Positions 38,401-50,400 of a DNA stretch of 64,000 nucleotides are shown here, piece by piece. This stretch comes from Stercorarius parasiticus (taxonomy: Eukaryota > Chordata > Aves > Charadriiformes > Stercorariidae): positions 240,358 to 304,357 of the forward strand of contig VWZL01003416.1 in the NCBI GenBank assembly GCA_013396915.1, given 5' to 3'. A program made the position numbers and the translations under genes. The notes under the pieces are model-generated. The model was given only the letters and a program-made list of their open reading frames with translations, searched no databases and was not told where the DNA came from. The first letter of the stretch is position 1, and every line of letters starts with the position of its first letter.

Positions 38401-41400
38401 CAAGGATAAAACACAGCGAACAATGTCAGGCTTGCCAAGAATCATAGAATCACAGCGTTGGAAGGGACCTCTGGAGATCATCTCCTCCAACCCCCTGCCA
38501 GAGCAGGGTCACCCAGAGCAGGTGGCACAGGAACGCGTCCAGGTGGGTTTGGAATGTCTCCAGAGACGGAGACTCCGCCACCTCTCTGGGCAGCCTGTGC
38601 CAGGGCTCTGCCACCCTCAAAGGAAAGAAGTTCCTCCTCATGTTTAGGTGGAACTTCCTATGCTGAAGTTTGTGCCCGTTACCTCTTGTCCTGAAGGCAA
38701 AGGTGTATAGAGCTCACATTTAAATGTGCTTTTAAAATTAGATTTAAATCTAAATCTTTAGATTTAAAAATTAAACTTCCAGTAATATGAACAGATTATC
38801 TTAGTTTAGACAATTTTTAATGTATGCAGACATCACAGTAGCAATGTGCAGTGACACTGATTCAACTTTTAGTTCATTGCGGTCCTTCAGCAGGAAGCCA
38901 AGGAGACTGAAAAAAGATTGTAGGATATATTGGTCCAAGCCATCTACATCAAATAACTACACTATTTTTAAAAATAACAGAAATAATTCTGGAGAAGTAT
39001 AAAGTGCCTACTTTAGACATGAGGAAAATACTACGTTATTATCAAAAAATCACTGGTATTTTGAAGTTAAAATGTTTCATCTTCATTACGTTTCTTACAT
39101 CATGATCTGCATCTTCAAACACAATTACACAGCATTATTGTCATAGTAAAGCCGAACAGCAATTGAATTTGATTGACTTAGTAATCAGCCTTTCTTCTTC
39201 CGAAATTGGAAGCCCTCTTTCTTCAAAGATGGTTGAATCGCAGAAGCTGAAGTGTGCTTCCATTAAGGTCATGTGTACTGAACATGGATGCGGGCTTTTC
39301 CATAATGGTGTTTGCTTTCATGACAGATGTTTTTTGAGATGGAGACGGAGAAGTAAATAGGGGGGGAGATGGAAACTGGATGGGAGTATTAGTCCGGTTC
39401 CCAAATGACAGGAGGAGCTCGAGTGGTTTTGCCACATCAGTCTTGTGAAACCCAAGTCATATCCAAAAGGTGAAAGTGTAATTTGAGGACTAACTCATTG
39501 GTATTCACCGTATAAATATGTCTAGCGAGTGTACAGTAAGCCCAAACTGGGGTCTGGGTACGCCCTCTATTAGCTGGTAAGGTATATTTGTCCTCCCTTG
39601 CTTCCCTCGCTCCGCAGATGATTACAAAGAGGTCATTAGTCTAAAATACTGCATTGCATCTTTTTTTGCTGTCTGTCGCCCTTGGATGAGGGTCAGAGAC
39701 AAGTCTCTGCGCTTCTGTGAGTGCTGCAGTGGTTTGCGAGCCAGCTGCCTGACTGAGCGACGAGAAGTGGGGAGGGAGACGGTAGTCTTGTCTCTTTAGT
39801 CTTAATGCTGTCCTACGTACCTGTGCTTTCTTCATCACCCAGAGAATCCCAAGAAATTGTATTCCATGAGAGCAGGTCTGTCCCATGAGAACAGTCTTTT
39901 GAAGAGTGCCACAGCTGCTTATGTGACCCTCAAAAATGTGGGACAGCAGGCGGTCCTCAAAGCTCTGTAAGCGTAAGGTTGGAAGAAAACCCACCTTCTT
40001 CTTTGGAAATTGCCTTTAAAATCTCCTCTTAAAAACTTGTGGGCATAGATCTTTGATTTCCAATCAAGGTGAGGGGCTCACTAAAACTCGGTGGGGGTAG
40101 TAAGTCACATTAGTCCTCAAAGTACATTTCCAGCAATTTGAATTACCTGAACATTTCTTTTTTTATTACAGATGATTCTTGACCTCTCTGTTTGTACTTC
40201 CGTGGATTTCAATCATAATGTAATATGAATTGATTTCTGTCCCTGAGAGCTAATGACAGACCCAGGTTCTTTGAAATGCTCAAATTGGTTATACTGTGTA
40301 TCTCATGCAAAGCCAAAGGACTTATCCGGGATAAAGCTAGCACCTAGACGAGGAGGTCAAAAACAAATCTCTTGGTTGGCTTCCTGGTGATTTCAAATCT
40401 GCTGAAATGGTTAAGATATTTGAATAAGTGTACTAAATCATAAAAAAAAAAAAACCAAAAAACCAAACCCCTGTGTGATCCTACGCGGTGAATTTTATGT
40501 TCTCCAGATTCAGGGCTATTGCCAGTAAGACCTTGTTCCCCAGTGGAGGCCGCGCGGGTTGATGCAAGATGCTGGGTGCTTCCTCATGCCCATTCTGCTC
40601 AGCATCCAGGGGGTCGGGATCTCAGGTAGAAACTGCTGGCTAACGTAGGACTAGTACTGAAAAGCATTTATCCAAGCAGAGCAATTGAAAATAGAAGTGA
40701 GATTATCTCTAGCAACTGTACTTGGGTTTGCTTTTTTTAAGATTAAGTCACATTGATTTTGTTCTGCGTTACATTATTGGACAAGTTTTGTGGGTGCTGA
40801 TGTTTGGTCTTGTCAATGGAAGTATTTTGGAAGTCCCTTCCTTCATGTCGGGTCTTTTTCTTCTTCTCAGCCTGCTCTGGAGCAGAGCTGTCTGTGCAGC
40901 GTCCCCCAGCGCCCCTAAGCTGGCATCCGTCTCCGTCCTCCAGATCCCCCTCGCTGTGGTCATGCTTTCGCTCTGTAAACTCTTCAAAACTGTGTACAAT
41001 AAATCACACATCCATTATGCAATCCATGTGTTCTGATTTAAATAGAGTTGCTCTGGCTTAAGGTGGCACAGGTGAATGTGAGATGTGCTCTTAACGTGCC
41101 AATAAAGTCCAAATCAAGCCATGAAAGTATTAATCTGGTTTTAAATGCGCTTCTAAACCAGCAGCGCACGCAGTGTATTGTACCAGAACACAGGTTGAAT
41201 CCGTTCTGACAGGGTAGTAAGAAATGCATTGACAGGTTTTCCTAATAATTCGTGTAATCATTTTGCAAGGTAAGTGTTAGTTGCAAAGGAGACAATGAGC
41301 TGCTTTCCCTAACCTGCTAATCATTGCTAGCGTGTTAATGACGCCCTGGTTTTATACTTGCCTTCAACGGTTCTGTGAAGCTGATTTTCACGGTATGGAT

Positions 41401-44400
41401 ACCTTGCACCGATACGTGTAACAGCCAGGAGTGTCTCTGCCACTCCAGTGTAATTACGGGTTTGTAATTACATGTTCTCATTTTCCTTGTTTCCAGGTTT
41501 ATTCCGATTTATAGGGGACCAAGCCACACGTACAAGATACAGCGGCTGACAGAATCCACTTGTTACTCGTTCAGAATACAGGCGGTCAATGACGCTGGGG
41601 AGGGACCTTTCTCAGAAATATGTACTTTCTGCACAACTAAGTCAGTCCCACCTGCAATCAAAGGTATGTCGTAGGTTTATTTTTTTTTTTACATATGCAT
41701 AAATCGCGTGTAATTATTTCAGTAATTGGTAAGTATGCCGTGAGCTTGTGAGGAGTGGCATAAGTGTGCAATAACATGTGAAAAATCAGTTTGTGCTGCG
41801 TGGATTTTTCTGTGATTTGTGAAGTTACGTTCTGGTGGGAAGCTAAATTATCCCAAAAAAATTCATACAAACAATGTAAATGTTATGCCAACCACTTTAC
41901 TATACATAAACTGCTCAAATGCTGCTGGTAACAATAATGTTTACCAAGGGTTTGCTCTGGATTACGGCAGCACTTCTGTAAGGGATGTAACAACTGTAGT
42001 ATATGTGTGCACGTACCAATTTAAGCATTAGTAAAGTTCAGTGTTGTTTTTAGTTGTGTAGGTGATGCCCAGCACAGCACTTCAGAGTCATTTTTCTTCA
42101 ATTTATAAAATTATTAACGATATGTCACTTACATAAAGCATTAGATCCTTTATCGCACTTAGCACGTGTTCCACTAGAAAAGGCCAAATTAAACGAAGTT
42201 TTGTAAAGAAACCTCTTTTCCTCTGTAAATTTTGCTCCTTCCTTCCAAGGAGAACTACTCTGAAGGCAGAGGATTCGGTCTATCGGCTGTGAGATAAGCT
42301 GGGCTGAGACCAGACGCACCTTTTTCTCCTGTCTGCTTACATCTCCTTTGTCAAGTGGTACCATTTACTGTGAGAAACAGCAACCGTTAGTTTGTCAGAG
42401 AGGTTTCGTTTGCTCTGCTGTCTTTAAAACCTGACTTTGGTGATTTTGACACCATTCACGGTCAAAGATTTAGAGGGGGGGAAAGCCCCACTGCGGCGTA
42501 GCTTCCCTGGTCCCTAGGTCAGCTGCTCTGAATCAGGACATCGGCTTCACTACGCTAAAATCAACGTATGCAAGAATCCCACCTTCATTCCTACCTGGAT
42601 CTGGCTGTCCCCTGGCTTTTGGCGTTTGCTTCAGTGCTGCTTCTTGACAAAGATACCTCCGTGTGGTTGGTGTGATGTTCAAGGGTAACTATACTTACCC
42701 AGCAGTGAATTATCCTGATTCAGCCCAGCAAAGCCAAGGGAGCTCATGCTAGGCGCACCAGGTTGGCGTAGGTGAGGGTAGCAGGGAGGATGTGCTTCAC
42801 AGCTTTAGCATCATCTGCAGGGTATCGGTGCCTTGGCACGGGCACTTGTCACCCGAGTCCATCTTCCTGTTGCTTCTCGTAGCTGCATTAAGGGGGTAGC
42901 ACTAGCACAGGGATGCCTGCATGCACTGTAGTCACACTTGCATTTTGTTGGCTAGAAATCCATTTTATTCAATTCACATCTCAACTAGGGTTTGGTTTTG
43001 AACCCCCTGTCTGCCTGTTTAGTTCCTCCTCAGTATGACTCATGCTCCGGACTGACTCTCAAGCAGTCGAGACACGGTGCGGGTGCCGGGTGGTGTGTGG
43101 GCTGGGACCACGGGTACATCGCAAAACACTGGCTGTCACAGAGAAAAGGGCACAACAAACACTCCGTTAGTGAACACTGCCGGGGGGGGATAATGCTATA
43201 GGGAAGAGAGATCTAGTTGAGGCAATATGATGTTGATTCCCTTCCGTGTTCGGAGCAATACAAAGGAATGTAGGTGATACAGGAGCTAAATGTATAACTC
43301 TGCTAAGTTTATCAGGCGCACGTGTTTATTCTCATATAAAGTATCCTGATTGCTCACCTAGCGATGCCAACCCTAAAATAGCATTATTGTTAATGGCAGT
43401 GTTTTGTAAGTGTCAGACAAAAATCTACGTGTATCGGGGTAAGGGAGGGAAGGAGGACGGAAAATAATTGAGAATGTTGTTGTCATCTGAGATGAAGGCG
43501 TCTATTACCAGTCTCTCAACACTGGCAGATGTGCAGAGAGAAGCAAATGGGTATTGATTACATTTGGGTCCGCATATGATTCATGTGTTCCTCTTGGGTG
43601 GTAACGAATTAGTCTAAAACTCATGTAATGTATGCGGCAGCAGAAGCATTTGTTTCTTTGATAGACTCTCCCGTTGTCTGTTTTCGTAGGTTTGGGAATC
43701 TGTATTGCCTTTAACAAGCTCATCTCCTTGCACGCGCACGTGTTTAACCACTTGGTAAAGTGTTCAGTGCTGGGTTTTTTCTCCCTCTTTCATTTTTTGG
43801 TCACGTGCTGGGTGGAGGCTGGTGGCCCCTGGATGCTGTTGAGGTGGTGTTGATGCCGTCCAGTGGCAGATGCTTAGTTGTACCTATAAAGATGCTGCCG
43901 CTGTCGGTACCCTGCTCGCCTCACCTGCAAGCTGCCGTGGGCACAGTATGGTGTCTTCTGGCTTTCAGCTGGTGAGGGACCCTCTCCCAAGGACAGCAGC
44001 GTTGTAACAGCTGACAAATGGAATTTCTCTAGAGTTCTAGTGAAAGCACCGGTCTAAGCCTGGCTAGAAATACCAGGTCTGACCCTCTCAATTTCAGGCT
44101 CAGAGTTAGCTGCTAGTCCAAGTCTTTAAAATTGTGCTTGTACTTCTGCTTCCCGGGCTGGACTTAATCCCTAATACAGAAGATTATTTAGCTTTCCTTC
44201 TCACATTCCTTCTCCCGTTTTCCTGAATGAAATGTTTTATATTATTCCTCTCTTTCAATGATGTGTAGCGTGGGAGGGAGTACACAGGTGTCTCCACCGG
44301 CACAGATGTTTTGCTCAGAACTTCATGAAATTGCTGCTTTTGTTAATGCCAGTGTAATTTGTGTGTTGGCTTCTGCTTTGAAAAGATCAGTGCACCGCAC

Positions 44401-47400
44401 TGCAATTGAATTTTAAAAGTTCAAAGTTTTTTATCACATCCACTCCCTCTTTCTAGCAGCCCACACGGCTGACAGATGAGAGATGCTCCAGCTGTCCTTC
44501 TGCAGAGGTGATTTGGGTTCTACTTCTTAGGAGGTTGTTAATCAGCTCTAAATCTCACACAGTTTTCTGTGAGCGGTGTTTGTTATTGTTTAATACCACA
44601 AGAATCCCGAACTGCTTAATCAGGCAAGACTGTCCTGAAATAAATATGACTTTTGAGTGACTTAAAAATCCAGCCCCCGTTTTACTTCGTTCCATCCAGT
44701 GGTGGCAACAATCTGATTTTTGGCCACATAAATAAGAGTACAGGTTACGTGCTGCTAACCCCTGTGATGTCCTGAAGTTCTGTTTTAAACGTGTTCCTGT
44801 ATATTACAATGCGCGTAAAATGAACAAGATGTCAATGCAGCCTTTACATTAAATGGTAACGCATTTAATTGTATTGTAGCCCCTCGAGTGACACAGCTGG
44901 GAGGAAACGCCTGTGAAATTACCTGGGAAACGGTCCCACCCATGAAGGGAGACCCTGTCGGTTACGTTCTGCAGGTACTGGTTGGAAGAGAATCTGAATA
45001 CAAGCAGGTAGGAAAATGGTCTTGTTTTGATACTGCTAAATTGACGATCTAATGGAGATGGTTTTGAACATTTGCCGTGCTGCTTCTCTCGACTGTGTTG
45101 AATTATACCCTATGGTGATGCAACGTGAACTTTGGTAAAAAGCTGAGTCAAAATTAAGGGCCGTAATAGGTTGTTTTGTCCCCAGAGGGAGCGTATAGAA
45201 CATCATTATCTTATTGAAGTGATTTGCGCTCTGTCCATAGTTAATCACTATTTCTAACCGAACTAACCTTTGCAAAGTTACAATTCTGTCCGCCCGTGCT
45301 TTCTTCTGAACTGGCTGCTGCTAACCGTTGTCTGAAGATGAGAAGATGAAGTGGGTAGATTATCTTCCTCATTCACTAGGCCAATTCCAAGACCCTCCAT
45401 GAAGGATTTCAGTCAAGTACACGGTTTTTAATTGGTTTGCTCAGCCATCCCATTCCTGTCTCAGGTGTCGATGCAAGGATGTGTAACCGCTGTTTATCAG
45501 CTGCCCCACAGAAACTGTCTGTTTTTGCAATGTTGGAACAGAGTGAGTGAAGTACGGCTGATCCTTCGTTCCTTGTCTGTCATGATTGGAGATCACAAGT
45601 GGACATTGCCCCAGAGCACCTGAAAGAGAACAACTCAGTCACGGCTAGATCTTAGATTTCATCTGTCACAACTCTGACTGCATGATTTACAGAGCACTTC
45701 AACTGTGCCCTGTTTTAGAATGATAGAATAGTTTGCGTTGGAAGGGACATTTAAAGTCCACCGCCCTCCCCCTGCAATGAGCAGGGCCGTCTTCAACTGG
45801 ATCAGGTTGCTCAGAGCCCCGTCCAACCTGACCTGGAGTGTTTCCAGGGATGGGGCATCGACCATCTCTCTGGGCAACCTGGGCCAGGGTTTCACCACCC
45901 TCATTGTGAAAAATGTCTTCCCTATATCTAGTCTAAATCTTCCCTCTTCTAGTTTAAAACCATTGCCCCTTGTCCTGTCTCAACAGGCCCTGCTAAAAAG
46001 TTTGTCCCCATCTTTCCTGTAGGCCCCCTTTAAATACTGAAAGGCCGCTATAAGGTCTCCCCGGAGCCTTCTCTTCTCCAGGCTGAACACCCCCAACTCT
46101 CTCAGCCTGTCCTCACAGCAGAGGGGCTCCAGCCCTCTGAGCATCTTCATGGCCTTCTCTGGACCCACTCCAACAGGTCCATGTCTCTCTGTGCTGAGGG
46201 CCCCAGAGCTGGACACAGCACTGCAGGCAGAGTAAAGGGGCAGAATCCCCTCCCTTGCCCTGCTGGACACGCTTCTTTTGATGCAGTGCAGGATATGGTT
46301 GGCTTTGTGGGCTGCGAGCTCACATTGTTGGCTCATGTCCAGTTTTTCATCCACCAGTACCCCCATGTCCTTCTCAACAGGGATGCTCTGAGTCCCTTCA
46401 TCCCTCCTTGCCTAGAGATCACCATTTCCAGCAGATGCTGGGGTGGTTGAAGTCCCCCAGCACGACGAGAGCCTGCCAGCACCATGCCTCCTGTAGCTGG
46501 AGTAAGAAGGCTTCGTCCGTAGGCTCCCCTTGATGGGGCAGCCTGTAGCAGACTCCAACCACACGGTTCCCCTTGTTGCCTCAGTCTCTTAATTCTTACT
46601 CATAAGCTTTCAGCCTGCTTGTGGCTGTTCTTCAGAGACAGCTCTTCACCCTCTATCCATTTCTTGATGTAGAGGGCAAGGCCTCCGCCCCTCCACCCTC
46701 ACCTGTCCCTTCTGACCTCTCCTTCTGCCCGTCTTCCCCCTGTCCTTTCTTTCGTTGCCATACCGATTTCAAATAAGTCCAAAGTAGGGAATGAGATACT
46801 TTAATAAACCTTAAATTCTTAAAAATGTGAATAAGGTGGTACTTTGCTCCTCTTCAATCTATTTTTCAGTGTTACTGCAAATTAATGAATTATCAAAAGT
46901 AATTCATGTGGGTGCTAAAGATTCAGAAACCTAACTATTGTTTTTGTCGGGAAACGTTTTTGGTGCTGGTATCGGTAATGAAACCGCCGTGTACTGTGTT
47001 GGCCTCAAAATGTCAGTGGTAAGTGGATAAGTGGAGCCATTTTGCTGTTGCCTGATTTACAAAGTAGCCGTGACTTACAACCTCCGGGCGCAGCTTTGGT
47101 AAGCATAGCTTCAGTGCTTCAAATGTTCTGCATGGCCTTGAGGAGAATTGGGCATGGCTTCATCTTCCTTTAGGGTGGGCGATGGCTTCGTCTTCGCAGT
47201 CAAGACGTTGTGGTATGAAAAAGCCCAGCAATAAAGGAAATAAAAAGCACCTTCAGGGTTTTATGTTGAAGGTCTTCGTTTCTGGTGAAGCGTGACCCTG
47301 CTGAGGGGTGTTCGGTTTGAGTTTTCACGAGCGACTCGCTGGAAGAGGCTCCCGGCTGGGATGCTCAAAGCTGACGCTGTGAGTTCTGTGGTTGGGCTGG

Positions 47401-50400
47401 CTGATAACCAGCTGTGGAAACCAGGGAGAGTCCCGCTGTTTCGTGGTCTCAGAGATCGGTTTCACCCATCAAAATTATTTAGCTTCGTCACAAATGTGGG
47501 CGTCTTCTCAGCAGCGGGGCACATCACTGACTTGCTCTCCATTAGCTGAGCTGCAATAGCTGCGTGCGCGTGCTCTTGCCTCCCGTTGGGTGAATGGGAG
47601 ATAAAATATATCAACTATATAAATAGGAGATAGAAATGTATAAAATATATTCACTGTTTTTCTGGATGATGCATTTCACTTGACCTTTGCTGTGGCACGC
47701 GGGTGATCACTTGCTACTCTTTGGCTGAAAAGTAATTTTAGTGATATGTTCATTAGGTTTTAAGCGCAAATCCTAAATTTACTTTTAAATCTGTTTTGTT
47801 CCCTGCAAGTGACATAGATATTTTGCATATGTATCTCAGGGGGCATATTATATTAGAAAAGCTTTGCAGATAGTTTTGAAGGGTTGCACAAATGAAAAAT
47901 ATTGTAGGTTTTCAGGCTATTAAACGCAGCCATGAGAAAGAAGAGCGTCTTAAGTGACGAGCATTTTGCCAGGGATAGGACAGCTGGACAAGAAGAAGAA
48001 AAATAGCTGCATGAAATAATTTTTTTTTTTTTTTTTCATGTCCCACTGGCATGGAAATAAATGCGACAAATAGCTATTTCAAGCTATTTGTGGGCAGTGC
48101 AGGACTCCATATCGCATGTAGGGTCACTCATCCTCGGGCGCTTTCACCTTCGCTCCCCCTCCAGGACGCAGTTGTCTCCGTTCGGTGACGTGTTTTACAC
48201 CAGCCCGAACGCAGATGAGAAGAGTTTCATAGAATAAAAATCCGCTTTTAAAATTACCTTAAAATTGAATCTTTTCAACTAATAAACGTGTAAAGCTGTT
48301 TCTCTGTAACAAGACTTTAATCCTGTCAATAGATCGCTTTATTTGCAGCAATTAGGGCAACTATTTAAGGCAAGGCCTTGCACAGTTTTAACTAGGAAGA
48401 TGTTACAAATCCATAGAGCCACATCTCCCTGTCTGCGCCCAGTTGGTTGACTTCAGGTGAATACGGCTGATAGGCCACCAAAACCAGTTTCCTCATTTTA
48501 TCTTAAACCCTAATTCTTGCTTTCAGTGTTTAAATGAGCAAAAGCTTATGAGCCTAAGTTCATACGCAGGGATCTCCTGGAGCAGAACAAACCAGTTAAA
48601 GGGTAAAGCATTTACTCAGCATTGCCATCTGTGGAAGTGACTCTCCACGGCAGAAATCAAGATGATGATGATGCATGTCAATCTCTTTTTTTTTATATAG
48701 GGAATGGGAGAATGTTTGATATAAATCTGTTTCTCCCCCAGGAAATTTTACAAAGATGCTGTTATTCTGACAAACACATTGGGAAGGTGACAATGTGACT
48801 TCGGTGATACTGGCGTAGCATTCATACCAAGTTATGTATTCTAAGCGGGTGTGATGGTGTTTTATTAACAATAATGGTGTACGCGTAGTAGATTTTGGTC
48901 TTTTCGCCCAAATAAAAGCTTGGAAAAGGAAGATCCTATCATTGTAAAAACTGACTTAGAAATTTTTAGTGATAATTGTGGTTGACTCGTCAGAATGTGA
49001 CTGTATCCCATGACTACCTGGGGAACAGTTGTGCACAGAGTGGCACGGTGTCGAGCACAGAGTTTCCCTAGTTTTTAGCTCCCTTATAGCATGTTAAAAA
49101 AAATATTAAATATTCCTTTTCCTGTTTCTTAAGCGATGTGTTCCTTTTTCTGTATTTTTACGCTTTATCTGTTCAGATACTTCAAAAAGCAATGGCGTTA
49201 TGGCTTTACAGTTCACTTTAGGAAATCAGATTTCCCTTGTTTACGCATCGGGATGTAAATCACAGCACATTGCGAGAATCGGTGGCCCAGGTCTGGTTTT
49301 CTGTTTCTTGCGGTTTCGTCTAGCGAAGCCTACTCAGCTAGAACTTAACTTTCAAGTGTGTTCCAGTTATCTCCAGTGCTGCATAGCTTTAACCCGAGCT
49401 GGGGGAGCGGGCTGGGCTGTGCGGCGCAGGAGCCAGAGCTTGGGATAACAGTCAGAACACTTGGCAGCCCAAGTTTTAGTTTCCCGTTGGAGTCACCGAG
49501 GAGCCAGCCCTTCGTAAGAGCTGTCCCTGGGAAACGAGAGCTGAGTTTTAAAGCTTCTTTATCCTTAAATTGTTTGCCAGTGAGGCAAAATGTTCTACCT
49601 TTGAAATTTCCAAGAATTTGGAGGCCGTGGTGTTTCAGTGGCTCCTGCCACGTCTCTTCTGTAAGAAAACTGTCCCCCGACGCTTTCCAAAAGAAGAAAA
49701 GATCTGAGTAGATGCGCTGGGTGCGTAGAAATCCCCCAGCAAAGCAGTGGGAAGCCTGCTCGGGTCTGCACCAAGAGGTGGACACCTGGGAGAACCCAGT
49801 CAGTCTTTTTTAGTATTGTTTTTGCCTTTGTTTCAGACTCTGTAGAGACACAATCTCTGAAACCCATTCAGTACGCTGTTAATTTGTGTAAATAAGCAAA
49901 AAATAGTGTTTCCTTCTCTATTTTAAATAGCAAGCCAAAGACGCTTGTACTGGTTGCATGCTAAAATTAACATAATTATACAGTATGCCTTGGCATTTAT
50001 ATTAACGCTACTTGCATTGAGTATTTTGGCTGCCTCCTGATGTGTCATGAGACGGAACAAATAATTTCCTTTTGCTAAGGGTTTTTCAGTGCAGCCCACC
50101 TCGTGGAAGGTGGTCCGAGGGGCTCTTGTTTGCTTTGTTTAGGAGACGAGGCTGTCCCACCCAACAAGGGTTTACGAGCATCTCAACGGTGGAGTGAGTG
50201 AAGCTGATTTTGTGTTTGGATAAAAAAAAAGAAGCCAGTTTCTTAAGGAGAAATCTGTCAGATGACTTAGAAGAAATTAAACCTTTCACGTGACCGTGGT
50301 TTCTAAATAGATTGAAACCTGCCTCTGATTCTTGATCTTCTTATCACCATACAAAATAGGCTTTTATTAATTATTAAATAGACCGGTCATTGCAGTGGAG

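Larger units (their letters stand above)
28220..41496 (+). other. Intron between E11 and E12 (13.3 kb)
   Basis: This is the largest intron in the window. From 28220 to about 38440 I recognise no transposable element. The only visible items there are a GGAA-rich stretch at 28939-28960, a T run near 31450 and a 15 bp tandem duplication at 37958. One CR1 lies at 38440-38697, followed by AT palindromes. Confidence 0.75.
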
